Positions 21,540-31,637 of a DNA stretch of 64,000 nt are shown here, in pieces. The translations under genes were made by a program, and so were the position numbers. The DNA comes from Odontocerum albicorne (taxonomy: Eukaryota; Arthropoda; Insecta; Trichoptera; Odontoceridae), in assembly GCA_949825065.1 (NCBI GenBank), contig OX463865.1, positions 20,817,115 through 20,881,114 of the forward strand, written 5' to 3'. The notes beneath the pieces are model-generated. The model was not told the origin of the DNA. It worked only from the letters and a program-made list of their open reading frames with translations, and searched no databases. Numbering within the stretch: the stretch's first letter is position 1; the number at the start of each line of letters is the position of its first letter.

Positions 21540-22175
21540 TACCATGTTATCTTCCGGCCACGGCCATCGACATGGTCTTATCACCAATTCGGATATGTTG
21601 AGGGGTATCATACGTATAAATGAGTGGGTCAGAACCAGACTTGACTATCCCACAAAAATATTAAATTTGAGTTGGGCACATACGCTACATCAGAACCAAA
21701 CATGATTATGAGTTTATAGTTCACCATAAGTGCAGACATCTACCGTTACATTTTGGAAACAACTGAAAACAAACCATTTTTGAATAGATCTGCAACTTTG
21801 AAGTCAATTATCTCAAAACGAGATAAATGTGGGATAGTCATGTCTGGTTCTGACCCACTCAAATGAGTTGTCACGACCACTTCAAGACTGAGATGAGCAA
21901 GAATATTTATTTCCTGGCTCCAGTGATGCTTACTTAAGGTGCTCACGCCTTGGACCGGCTGACAAAACCACGGGCTCAGCTCTTCTTAGACTTTGCATAT
22001 AGATAGATGAATAAATCTCTCGCATAGCTCACATGGGGATATATGTACTATATATCATCTCACATACTGGGGAGGGCGCTATTGACCCGTTGCTGGGGAA
22101 AGACGAAGATGTATTACGCTGCTTCTGAAGTTGTGTCGTGAACATCTTAACGATACATACAAACTATCACGCAAT
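21540..22175. other. No recognised feature
   Basis: Mixed-composition spacer. GTCAGAACCAGACTTGACTA near 21628 has a partial inverted counterpart near 21836 (TAGTCATGTCTGGTTCTGAC), which may mark a decayed inverted-repeat element of ~230 bp. Confidence 0.4.
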
Positions 22176-22179
22176 TTAC

Positions 22180-22510
22180 CTTTCGGATAAGACAGAAAGG
22201 GCAGAGCGCCAGACTTTCCTATCGTGACAACCTCTCATATAACGGCATGACTTTGTACGTTTCCTTCTTTCGAAATATCATTCACTTGATCCAATCATAC
22301 TTTGCTTGGGTCTCTCTCTATCACGCCTTCCACTAAAAGTTATCTTACTCAACACTTTAGCCTTAAGTTCACATTCGTCCCTAATTACTTCATTCCGTAT
22401 TCTGTCATACATTTTCACCCCATTCTTCTTAGTAATCGCATTTCTACAACATTTCTTCGACTTTTTTTCAGTCTTGTTCCTCGGCCGCGGTTCACTTATA
22501 TGCATTAAAA
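22180..22510 (-). mobile_element. LINE-A fragment with readable peptide
   Basis: The minus strand encodes KKNGVKMYDRIRNEVIRDEC and ELKAKVLSKITF, then diverges. This is the clearest in-frame piece of the LINE-A C-terminal region. Confidence 0.82.
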
Positions 22511-22511
22511 T

Positions 22512-22625
22512 TGGTAGAGCATCGTCCAGGCTAGTTGGAAAATATTTCTACATGACAGTAAGCCCGCCAGGTTTTACCGTATACAACAATACAACTCAAG
22601 TTCTCAGGACCCTTTATTCGATAAA
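22512..22625 (+). repeat. SINE-1 3' fragment
   Basis: AGTTGGAAAATATTTCTACA, TGACAGTAAGCCCGCCAGG and TTTTACCGTATACAACAAT match the SINE-1 tail. Confidence 0.75.
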
Positions 22626-22951
22626 ATATATGTAATATAAATATTAGGTAAAGTAGCGTTATTTCATAGTAAAATATCACTTCAAGTGCGCTTTGTTATT
22701 TAATTTATGAAGTATGAATTAAATTCATACCCTTATCTTGTTGTCTTAATTAATTTATATTGGTTTAAACTGAAATGTTCGTTGGGAAATTATGTTGGAA
22801 AATTATTTTTGTATTTCTGTAGATCGAAAATTCGTTGGAAAATTTCTATTGTATTTCTGTAGATATAAAAGTTTGTTGGGAAATTATTAAAGTATTTCTT
22901 TAGATATTTAGATAATAAATTGTAAGATGCTAATCAAGTTTATTTGCTGTG

Positions 22952-23378
22952 GGAAAGCAACAATGATCACTGTGGTATGATTCTGTGGGAAAGCAACAAT
23001 GATCACTATGGTATGATTATGTGGGAAAGCAACAATGATCACTATGGTATGATTATGTGGGAAAGCAACAATGATCACTATGGTATGATTATGTGGGAAA
23101 GCAACAATGATCACTATGGTATGATTCTGTGGGAAAGCAACAATGATCACTATGGTATGATTATGTGGGAAAGCAACAATGATCACTATGGTATGATTCT
23201 GTGGGAAAGCAACAATGATCACTATGGTATGATTCTGTGGGAAAGCAACAATGATCACTATGGTATGATTATGTGGGAAAGCAACAATGATCACTATGGT
23301 ATGATTATGTGGGAAAGCAACAATGATCACTATGGTATGATTATGTGGGAAAGCAACAATGATCACTATGGTATGATT
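22952..23378 (+). repeat. 36-bp minisatellite, ~12 copies
   Basis: Unit TGTGGGAAAGCAACAATGAT + CACTATGGTATGATTM. Period 36 keeps frame on both strands, so long repetitive frames appear (182 and 167 codons). They are period artefacts. Units alternate ATTATG/ATTCTG without obvious order. Confidence 0.93.
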
Positions 23379-23490
23379 CAACCCGATAACACCAAAAAAA
23401 TGCCCAAACAAGAAACAGTAATAAGCTATTCAAAAATTAATCAACAATCGGTTAAAAGCATCAATATATTTTACGTTTATGTCTTCATTT

Positions 23491-23680
23491 AAAGACACGC
23501 AAAAGCCTAGTTTACTAGGGGCACCATTTAAAGACACGCAAAAGCCTAGTTTACTAGGGGCACCATTTAAAGACACGCAAAAGCCTAGTTTACTAGGGGC
23601 ACCATTTAAAGACACGCAAAAGCCTAGTTTACTAGGGGCACCATTTAAAGACACGCAAAAGCCTAGTTTACTAGGGGCAC
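23491..23680 (+). repeat. 39-bp minisatellite, 5 identical copies
   Basis: Unit GACACGCAAAAGCCTAGTTT + ACTAGGGGCACCATTTAAA, containing the palindrome CCTAGTTTACTAGG. Copies appear identical, so amplification is recent. The last unit runs into AGGTAACAAACCCAGGTCTA, which is inverted repeat R; the array seems to be an amplified piece of that dispersed repeat. Confidence 0.93.
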
Positions 23681-23999
23681 GACAAATTAAAGGTAACAAA
23701 CCCAGGTCTATATTAATTAAGTGTCTACTTTTAATAACCTGTATTTTTTTATGTTTGTCTTGTTTTTCATATATATGCCTATGCTGATTTTTTTCGAGTG
23801 CCCTAATATGTTGTCTGTAGTCTGTAGGGAACCCATGATTCGCGTACATGCATTAGAGATAGTGTACTTAATCTTTATAGACTGCCGTTTTGGTTTTTAG
23901 TGTTAGATCGTTATTATCAAACGTTCGCCCGCTAAGAAAAAAATAATGCGTCAGGTCATGTCTCACTTAATAAAGATTCTATGATATCATAGATTGTAA

Positions 24000-24423
24000 A
24001 TGAAGTGTGCGAAGAGCAAATTGCTGTGCCATCGAGATTCTGGTATCGCATGCGTTGATGTGGACACGTGCCTCGCACACCTGAGTACAGACTCCCAAGA
24101 AATGTCATATTTTACGAGCTGTGACGGCAAGCCGAAGAATGCATGGTGGGTCGCGTAAGAGAAATAATGACCAACTGCGTGAGAAACTTAAGAATATTAA
24201 TGCCCGGTAAAACTGGGATCATAAAGCAGCGCATAGAGACAAATGGCGTGGAATTGTTGCTAGTTAGCACGGACCCAATGCAGAATGAAGAGGCAGATAA
24301 GCTATTGCAACCACTGTAGCTTTTTGTCCTATATGCAACAGGATATGCCTGTCACAAATCGACTTACATGGTCATCTCCGGTGGCAGCAACGTCAGGTAC
24401 AGTACCTGGCGATAAGTAATACT
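24000..24423 (+). pseudogene. LINE-F C-terminus with C2H2 finger, broken
   Basis: Frames give FWYRMRWCGHVPRTPEYRLP and FYELCDGKPKN, then GIIKQRIETNGVELLLV, and finally FCPICNRICLSQIDLHGHLR in another frame. The last is a CxxC-x12-HxxxH zinc finger, typical of the extreme C-terminus of some non-LTR reverse-transcriptase ORFs. At least two frameshifts and stops break it. The foldback element at 24424 begins immediately after, so the true end may be displaced or cut off. Confidence 0.75.
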
Positions 24424-24625
24424 CATCGGGCTTAAGAAAGAAACCGTCGGCCATAATCGGCTAACTTCGACTTTCTAGAGCGTCGTCTCTGTCGCGACTA
24501 CACCCTAGAACGCTTGACAACGACTGACAAATCGCGACGGAATACGTGTATGAATGACAGAGACGACGCTCTACAAAGCCAAAGTTAGCCGATTATGGCC
24601 GACAGTCTCTTTCTTAAGCCCGATG
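24424..24625. mobile_element. Foldback/MITE element, ~70-bp arms
   Basis: The left arm starts CATCGGGCTTAAGAAAGA and continues GGCCATAATCGGCTAAC and AGAGCGTCGTCTCTGTC. The right arm is its near-perfect reverse complement, ending CTTAAGCCCGATG. Total 202 bp with a ~65-bp centre. No target-site duplication is obvious, so the superfamily cannot be assigned. Confidence 0.88.
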
Positions 24626-24639
24626 TTTGTTATTGCCGC

Positions 24640-25855
24640 CGGGTTCTGTTCTTTGATTACCTCTTTGTATTGTGCCTACATTTATACTCGTCACCGGTAA
24701 TAGACATTTATTCATTCATATTATATACATACAATTACTTATGTAAATAAGAAAATAAAAAAGGAGCGTGCTCTTTTGAAGTGCCTCAGGTATGCTTTCA
24801 AGATGCTCAGTGAAGGAGCTCAGTCCTCAATTTATCCTCCGAGATGTGGAAGACACCAAAATGAATAAAACTGATACTTAGACACATGGAACAATTCATA
24901 AAGCAAGCTCCTAAACACTTGACCCGGTGACATTTGACCTATTCAATCCGTGGCATCCAATCGCATTAAATAGCTCCCGATGCGTCACAGTCTCATTTTG
25001 TGGCCTCTTTGGATTTGTTCGATTCTATCACATTGTGCTTTTTTAAACGGGTAAGGCGCGTCAGAGTTTCGAAACAGACTTCAATGGCTTAGGGTAAGAT
25101 AGTGAAGGAGCTTTCACATTCTGCCGACATTATTTTCCGTGCTTAACAATCCCAATTCTCCTTCGTATCTTCGCGGAAAATTCCAGTTTCTTTCTGAACA
25201 CGGACGTTCTATTCGATCGGACGATGAGAGAATTCTTTGCATGCCAACACATCACACCGCATTATATACATTTTAATTTGCAGTTCAACTGGTGTGACTG
25301 TGGAACGAGCTTCTAAGATTTATCAGATGTGCTATGTTATTATTTTAGTTTAAGAGAGAATTATAAAAAATATTACATCACTCAGAATATCGTTTCCAGA
25401 ACTAGATGTGCACATATGGTATGTACTTGTACAAACTCAATTGTGTTAACATTGAATTTTAGTGTTAATTCTTTGCATTACTGCATGCGTCAGCATAATG
25501 CCAGGCAAATAATAACTGACGAAGAATACACAATTATGTGTGAAACACGCCTATACATACCACTTAGCTTCAAAAGTTTCCGGCGTGATCAAGTAAGAGA
25601 GTGTATAGGCAAATACCACGTCGTCTACACCACTCGCATGGTCAGGTTGAAATTTGCTTTCTCTACCAATTAAGTCGACCACAGCCGAAGTGTTATTTCG
25701 TTATATTCTGAAATTTTAAAAATCACATATCGCGCGGTTATCTAGTTTCTATTCAAATACGGGAAAAAAGCCCGACTGAAATTAAACGACCTCAGTATTT
25801 TAAAGATTAATTTCAACTGAACTTTTTCCCTTCTTTTGAAAGAAACATGCGTGAT
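24640..25855. other. No recognised feature
   Basis: A 114-codon plus-strand frame (25329-25673) has no recognisable domain, no flanking splice consensus that I would trust and unremarkable composition. The rest is AT-rich spacer. Confidence 0.4.
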
Positions 25856-25861
25856 CTTCTT

Positions 25862-26352
25862 TTCAGTGTCATGTCAGGTCCCCCCAACGTTGAATATCAC
25901 TTGAGAGTAGATATATTTGTCCCCGGCAGCCCGAAAAAGATCTCCAACGCCCCTTATGCCAGTCCAATCACGTATATTGCGGAGCCAGGAGATTTGCCTC
26001 CTGCCAACATCTCTTCGGCCTTCTATTTTGCCTTGGATGATCAGGTGCAGTAATTTGTACTTTGCTCCTCTAAGTACGAGTACATGACCCAAGTAGGACA
26101 CCTTTCGGATTTTAATATTAGTCAGCAACTCTCTATCAACTTTGGCTCTTTAAAGAATACTTGTGTTGCTGACCATATCCGTCCAGGGTATCCGTAGCAT
26201 TCTCCGGGACATCCACATTTCGAGTGCTTCCAGTCGGTTCATATGACCAACTTTGAGGGTCAATGATTCTACTCCATGCAATAACACTGACCAAACGTAG
26301 CATTTGACTAACCGTTGTCGAAGTTTCAAGTTCAGATTATCATTGCAGAATA
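25862..26352 (-). mobile_element. LINE-B 3' end, decayed
   Basis: The minus strand reads LTNIKIRKVSYLGHVLVLRG, AKYKLLHLIIQGKIEGRRDV and GRRQISWLRNIRDWTGIRG. It is the same element as 2265-2865 at the DNA level, but with an extra six bases at 26075-26082 that turn AAGTACATG into AAGTACGAGTACATG. Confidence 0.87.
26075..26082. other. Candidate mariner excision scar
   Basis: TACGAGTA lies inside LINE-B where the sister copy at 2451-2460 reads CTAAGTACAT. The difference is exactly six bases, as expected if TA was duplicated around four terminal bases (CGAG) of a CGAGG-ended mariner. This is the cleanest pairwise case. Confidence 0.7.
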
Positions 26353-26354
26353 CG

Positions 26355-27215
26355 TGATAACCGCGCGATTTTTATTTTTTAACATTTCAGTGTATATCGA
26401 AACAATGCGTCTTCTATCGGCTCTAGTTGAATGACTGAAAGCAGAGGTATCCAATTTCAACTGTAACATCGCCTGACCATACATAGAACGTGGTTGGCGT
26501 GATATCTGTCGATACACGTTCTAACTCGATCAGGCCGCATTATTTTGAACGTTACACACGTTAGTGGTATGAACAATTGAATCGATCGGATTTTTTTTTA
26601 TAAAAATTCAATCTTGCGATGGTATTTTTTTCTTTTATGTTTTATTTGAAAATAAAACACACGTTGACCCATCTGACGTGTCCAACCTATCTGTTCTCTG
26701 CCATCAATCAAACTGAGTCTGCTCCTCTTTTGTACATCTCCAGACCACGTCTACAAATATTGTCAGAATGCGGCATCTGTGTGGGGACGCTGTACAACTG
26801 TCTCTCCTTTGTGTTCCCATCCCGGCATTCCTCGAGGATATCTCCCCGTAGTTCGTGACGTATTCACATCATATTCTGTCAAATTGAATTGTTCGCTCCG
26901 TGGAAACGTTTCTTTTTGCGTTTTCCTTTTTTTATTATTTTCTTTCTCATTCCCAAGGAAAATAAATCAGGCAGACTTTCATCAATATGATGATAAAATC
27001 TCAAATGTGTAATAAAGGTGGAAATTGGATACAGTCACCCCCTTTTACATTTTTCGTCCTCTTCTAGGACGTCTCGCTCTTCGTCAGAGATTTTGTGGTT
27101 TTTATAAAAGTTGATCATCTCTATTCAGCGCTGTTCTGATTGTTGTGGTTGTCTTCATATGTGTGATTTAAAAGATGATGCGAGATGTGTAAGAATGAAT
27201 TATATAAATGATATG
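26355..27215. other. No recognised feature
   Basis: 26660-26870 is less AT-rich and carries short plus-strand frames (79 and 77 codons) with no recognisable domain. I see no repeat-family match. The reverse complement at 27050-27090 has a CTGACGA box followed by a GTCCT/AGGAC stem and GAAA, but ten unpaired bases separate box and stem. Confidence 0.35.
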
Positions 27216-27219
27216 GACT

Positions 27220-28075
27220 TCTGTATAAGGATGGTATGGTACGCTTGTTGAGAATGAAAGCGATTTAAAGGGTGTGATAACGGAGCTGTATGAGTGATGC
27301 CTAATAAAAGGCTTGAAAAATAATATTGCGAAATTAAAGGCTGTAGCTATAGAACGAGGTGTGGAAAAAAATGTTTGAGTTCGGGTTAACTCTGGGAAAC
27401 TAGAGAAAGTTGATTATGTTGTGTGGAAAATATGTTAACGTGGCATCGGGGAGTTGAAATGTACACTGAAAGAAGGTAAGTGACAGGGAACAAGGTACAC
27501 GGAGCACTAAGTGTAATATTCAACAACCGTGCTATATCAAAAGTAGCAGAAATGTAATTACGTAATAGTCTGATGCCCACTTTGACGTATGGAAGTGAAA
27601 CTTGAATTTAGGAGAAGGTAACAGTAAGGTTAATTCAGTAATTGTAAAACAGTAAGGTTAATTCTGTGGTGCGAGCACTAAGATGAATTTGTGGTGTGTC
27701 AATGTTTAATAGAAGGTGGAAGAAGGACATCAGAAATGATTGCGTGGATATAATTAATGTTTTATGTATGAACAAAGGAGTTTAAAGATGGTTAGGACAA
27801 TAGGAGGGAATGAATGATGACTAAGCGATATCAAGTTATAAGTGCAGGGTGTGCGTGGAAGAGAGATCGAGAAAACGTGACTGTATTAAGTGGACCAGAT
27901 ATTGAAAGAAAGTAAAGTGAAGAAGTATGAATAGAGGATTGTGCATGCCAAGATGCATGAATGTGGACGAGGCGAGAGTTGTTTTCTTGGATTGAAAAGT
28001 TTGGAAATATTTTACCTCTGCTTACATTTCAAGGGACACGGCATGATTTTATGTGTATATCTATGTATGGAGTCG
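27220..28075 (+). mobile_element. LINE-A, longest copy
   Basis: Blocks in order: TTTGACGTATGGAAGTGAAA (LTYGSET), GGTGCGAGCACTAAGATGAA, GTGTGCGTGGAAGAGAGATC, GAGGATTGTGCATGCCAAGA and TTTCAAGGGACACGGCATGA. The peptide trace follows the LxYGxETW...ALRRI...RRGRxR...NRxxMxRxM order of a LINE reverse-transcriptase tail, but stops and frameshifts are many. Confidence 0.75.
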
Positions 28076-28186
28076 TATGAGAAGTTGTGTGTTGCGATAT
28101 CAAAGTCACTCCTCTTTGCATACCCTGCCAGGGAATCGTTACTATGTACATATGTAATTAATATTATCGTGTATTCGAACATTCAA

Positions 28187-28214
28187 CTAATTTCATGTAT
28201 TTTCTTTCTTTCAG
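28187..28214 (+). promoter_or_regulatory. Strong 3' splice site, recursive type
   Basis: A CTAAT branch-point match (28187-28191) and the pyrimidine run TTTTCTTTCTTTCAG end at 28214 and are followed directly by GTAAGT. The CAG|GTAAGT junction is the form of recursive (ratchet) splice sites of long insect introns. Confidence 0.55.
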
Positions 28215-28338
28215 GTAAGTTGTATTTGGTCTCACCCAGTTACACGAGGTCTCGGTTCCGAGTCTAATTCCTTTACCGTACTATAAAATGTATTGGTGGA
28301 CGACCCCTTGTCTTGTTTGGCAGTTTCTTATTGTACAG
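28215..28338 (+). CDS. Candidate cassette or recursive exon
   Basis: The 124-nt interval lies between a strong acceptor (…TTTCTTTCAG, 28214) and a strong donor (TACAG|GTGAGT, 28338/28339). One frame is open from 28219 to the donor. It includes an ATG at 28288 in good context (TATAAAATG) followed by MYWWTTPCLVWQFLIVQ, a hydrophobic N-terminus that could begin a signal peptide. Because the exon starts with GTAAGT, it fits a recursive exon: included, or removed through the regenerated donor. I do not recognise the protein. A coincidence is possible; two more such signals at 63256 and 63315 make it less likely. Confidence 0.4.
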
Positions 28339-28344
28339 GTGAGT

Positions 28345-29055
28345 GACTAACCAATACTTTGTTTTAAACTTGCTGCATTTTAGAAATGTGTAAACGAAGT
28401 ACTCTTGACGTTAAACAAGGGTAAAAAAGGTTGTCTATTTAGAATATTTAACATTAAAATACTTTGTCATCCCACTAATTACATTAATTCCCGTTACACG
28501 TGTTTCTACATTCTATTGTTATAAGAGCAGCACATGACTTGGGTCATGTTAATTATTTGGGGACCACACACATCAACGGTGTTACGTTACTATGGACCAC
28601 CTACACGTTAAAGCCATCGATAAATTATTTCAGATAGATAACAAACCTTCGATAAGTCCTCTATTTATGCAGATAGAAGTCGAAAAGATGCAGACAACCT
28701 CTTTGGACTGTCCTTTTTGTTGGTCGGTAGAAAATGCCCAATGTTTGATATTTAAATGAGTTGTGCGTACTCTGGAGGTTTTAAAACGAAAGACTTGTTT
28801 ATTGGAGTAAGGGGAAGAATTTAAAGATTAAGAAAAATACCGTTCATGCGAACGGCCTTTAGACAGATTAGTTTAGTGTACTTGGCTAACAAGTTATTGA
28901 ATGAATTACCTTAAGTCATAGATATATTAAATATACGGTTAATATAAAACTCAAATAAAAAAAATGTATGGTAGAAATCCGACCAGATTTAGTATGAGAT
29001 AACGTCAACACAAATTAGGGCAATATCATGCAGTTCTCTTTTCCTTGACTTTTGT
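28345..29055. other. Intron-like spacer
   Basis: AT-rich, no repeat family or open frame recognised between the candidate exon and the mariner pair. Confidence 0.45.
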
Positions 29056-29059
29056 GATA

Positions 29060-30345
29060 TTAGGTCCTTACATATGAAATTGGCGTTTTGCCGTACTGGC
29101 AACTTTGATCTCAAATATCTTCTCTTTGGTTAGGAATTCCAAATTAAAATTTATACAGCTATTTACTCAAGTATTTGTGTTTCGAAAATTATAATTCATT
29201 TGTTTTTCCTCAATTGTTTTTTTTCTTTGCGTCACTCAGTTTACAAAATGGAAAACTTGAAATATCGCGTTATTTACGAGTACGAGTTCCACCGTGGCAC
29301 CAGTGCTGCAGAAACGGCTCGAAGGATTAATGATGTGTATGGCGACGGTGCCGCAAAAGAAAACACAGTGCGTTTTTGGTTCCAACGTTTTCGTTCTGGA
29401 AATTTCGACCTGCAGAATAAGCCCCGTGGACGGCCGGAGACCAAAGTTGATAATGAAGAATTGAAGGCTATTGTGGAAGCGGATCCATCGCAAACCACGT
29501 CCGAGTTAGCTGCAGGCTGCGGTGTTAGTGATAAAACTGTTTTAATCCACTTGAAGCAAATTGGGAAGGTGAAAAAGCTTGAAAGGTGGGTACCTCACGA
29601 ATTGAGTGAAGTAAATCAACAAACGCGCGTTGACTGCTGCGTTGCATTACTCAACCGGCACAATAATGAAGGGATTTTGAATCGAATCATTACCTGTGAT
29701 GAAAAGTGGATCCTGTATGATAATCGGAAGCGCTCATCGCAATGGCTGAACCCTGCCGAACCAGCCAAACCATGCCCCAAGCGAAAATTGACTCCAAAAA
29801 AGTTACTTGTGAGCGTTTGGTGGACTAGTGCTGGTGTCGTTCACTACAGCTTTCTTAAATCTGGCCAGACGATTACGGCAGATGTCTATTGTCAGCAACT
29901 GCAAACCATGATGGAAAAGCTAGCTGCTAAACAACCGAGGCTGGTTAATCGCTCTAGGCCACTGCTGCTTCATGATAACGCTAGACCACACACTGCACAA
30001 CAGACGGCTACCAAATTAGAAGAGCTTCAATTGGAATGTCTAAGACATCCACCGTACTCTTCGGACCTTGCCCCAACAGATTACTATTTTTTTCGAAATT
30101 TGGATAACTTCTTGCAAGGGAAAAAATTCAACTCCGATGGGGCAGTCCAAACCGACTTCAAAGATTTTATTGATTCCCGTCCGAATGGTTTTTTTAGTAA
30201 AGGGATCGATGAACTACCTATGAGATGGCAAAAGTGCATAGATAGCAATGGTACATACTTTGATTAAATAAATATATTATATTAAAAAAAAATCTACTTT
30301 ATGTTCCTCCCAAACAAAACGCCAATTTCATATGTAAGGACCTAA
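29060..30345 (+). mobile_element. Full-length mariner, possibly intact
   Basis: Both ends carry the same 31-bp inverted terminal repeat without mismatch, starting TTAGGTCCTTACATATGAAA and continuing TTGGCGTTTTG. TA is duplicated at 29058-29059 and 30346-30347. Length is 1,286 bp, normal for mariner, and the transposase frame fills the interior. Identical ends and an unbroken frame indicate a young insertion. Confidence 0.95.
29248..30267 (+). CDS. Mariner transposase, intact frame
   Basis: The 339-residue protein cuts and pastes the flanking element at TA sites in the nucleus. The start MENLKYRVIYEYEF is chosen over an upstream in-frame Met at 29200 because ACAAAATG is a good context and mariner proteins begin here. 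Paired helix-turn-helix domains cover residues ~5-110 (SAAETARRINDVYG, GRPETKVDNEELKAIVEAD, GVSDKTVLIHLKQIGKVKKL), followed by the WVPHEL linker at ~118. The catalytic triad is DD34D: CDEKW, LLHDNARPH, and the D of LAPTDYYFF 34 residues later. The usual YSPDLAP reads YSSDLAP. It ends WQKCIDSNGTYFD. It resembles the cecropia subfamily (Hsmar1-like). Activity is plausible, not shown. Confidence 0.95.
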   Translation: MENLKYRVIYEYEFHRGTSAAETARRINDVYGDGAAKENTVRFWFQRFRSGNFDLQNKPRGRPETKVDNEELKAIVEADPSQTTSELAAGCGVSDKTVLIHLKQIGKVKKLERWVPHELSEVNQQTRVDCCVALLNRHNNEGILNRIITCDEKWILYDNRKRSSQWLNPAEPAKPCPKRKLTPKKLLVSVWWTSAGVVHYSFLKSGQTITADVYCQQLQTMMEKLAAKQPRLVNRSRPLLLHDNARPHTAQQTATKLEELQLECLRHPPYSSDLAPTDYYFFRNLDNFLQGKKFNSDGAVQTDFKDFIDSRPNGFFSKGIDELPMRWQKCIDSNGTYFD

Positions 30346-30347
30346 TA

Positions 30348-31635
30348 TTAGGTGTACAAATAAGTTTCCGCCGTTTTTTATAAAAAAATGGGCATTTATT
30401 GTGAAAGAACGGAACCTCATGTTTTATTCGAAGTAGTACCCATCGCTTGCCACTACTTTTCCCCATCTTTCTGTCAGCATACGAATACCGCGTCATTCAT
30501 CATCATCATCTTTTGAGGCTATCCACGAATCGACTCAATTTTTGGTATCTTCATATGATGTGAAGTGCTGCTCAGACAGGCCATGCGTCATCGATCAAAA
30601 CAAGTGGTAATCAGAAGGAGCAATGTCTGGTGAATACAGCGGGTGGGGTAAAACTTCTCAATTGAGTGTTTCCAAATAGGTTTTGACCGGTGCCGCAACA
30701 TGTGGACTAGCATTATCATACAGGAGAATAATTTTGTCGTGTCTGGCGTAGTAGTGGGCGCGCTTTTCCTCGAGTGCTCGACTCAATCTCATCAATTATG
30801 TTCGGTAGACAGCCCCAGCAATGGTTTCATTCGGTTTGAGCAACTCATAATACACGACACCAAGCTGATCCCACCAAATACACAACAAGATTTTTTTTCC
30901 ATGAATATTTGGCTTAGCCGTAGATGTTGAAGCATGACCAGGGGATCCCCATGATTTCTTCCTTTTTGGATTATCATAATGGATGCATTTTTCATCACCA
31001 GTGACTATATGGTGCAGAAAACCCTTTCGTTTATGCCTGGCAAGCAGCATTTCACATGTGGAAAATCGGCGTTCAACGTTTCTCGGTGTCAGTTCATATG
31101 GAACCCAATTTCCTTGTTTTTGAATCATTCCCAATGATTTCAACCTATGTGAAATTGCTTGTTGAGTCACTCCTAATGTAAGTGCAAGTTCTTCTTGCGT
31201 TTGGCACGAATCTTGATCCAATAATACTTCCAATTCCGCGTCTTCGTACACTTTCGGCCTTCCGCTACGTTCGTTGTCTTCGATGTCAAATTCACCGTTC
31301 TTAAACTTTTGAAACCACTCACGACAACTTCTCTCACTTAAGGCAGCCTCACCATATGCTTCTACAAGCAATCGATGCGCCTCAGCTGCAGATTTCTTCA
31401 AATTGAAGAAGTAAATCAAAAGTTCCCGCAAATGACGCTTATTCGGCTCAAAACTTGACATTTTCGAACACAAAAAAATATGTTATACTGATAAAAATTC
31501 ACTAATATTTCAAGGTCATGTTGTTGACAGATGTCCAACCTTACGATAATGACATTTTACATCTGACAATTTTAACCATAACTTACTGGTGGCGCCAACT
31601 TTTGTCAAACGGCGGTGACTTATTTGTACACCCAA
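30348..31635 (-). mobile_element. Full-length mariner, mauritiana-like, decayed
   Basis: The left end TTAGGTGTACAAATAAGTTT and the right end read inward TTGGGTGTACAAATAAGTCA are imperfect inverted repeats of ~27 bp. TA duplications are at 30346-30347 and 31636-31637. The first TA is also the right TA of the neighbouring mariner, so the two elements abut with no spacer. Length is 1,288 bp. Confidence 0.94.
30424..31461 (-). pseudogene. Mariner transposase, several stops
   Basis: Reading from ATG at 31461 gives MSSFEPNKRHLRELLIYFFN, the HTH region, GNWVPYELTPRNVERRFST and HHIVTGDEKCIHYDNPKRKK, open to VYRT. A TAA stop then stands where a glutamine codon is likely. The same frame continues LMRLSRALEEKRAHYYARHD, ILLYDNASPHVAAPVKTYLE and YSPDIAPSDYHLF to YYFE-stop at 30424, with further TGA stops at probable Trp codons (e.g. 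after LETLN and DYHLF). The DD34D spacing is kept, but HDN is YDN and GDEKW is GDEKC. It resembles Mos1 (mauritiana subfamily). Stops look like C-to-T or G-to-A changes; no frameshift is needed. Confidence 0.93.
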
Positions 31636-31637
31636 TA

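Noticed and set aside
22908..23492. Long open frames on both strands (182 and 167 codons)
   Set aside because: Product of the 36-bp minisatellite, not of coding selection.
23491..23680. CRISPR-like array of identical units
   Set aside because: There are no variable spacers and the genome is eukaryotic; it is a simple minisatellite.
25329..25673. 114-codon frame as a host gene
   Set aside because: No recognisable domain, no trustworthy splice boundaries and ordinary composition.
27050..27095. Minus-strand hammerhead-like text (CTGACGA ... GTCCT/AGGAC ... GAAA)
   Set aside because: Ten unpaired bases separate the box from the stem and no stem I is formed.
29275..29282. TACGAGTA as excision scar
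   Set aside because: It lies in the transposase coding frame (codons for Tyr-Glu-Tyr) and needs no insertion to explain it.
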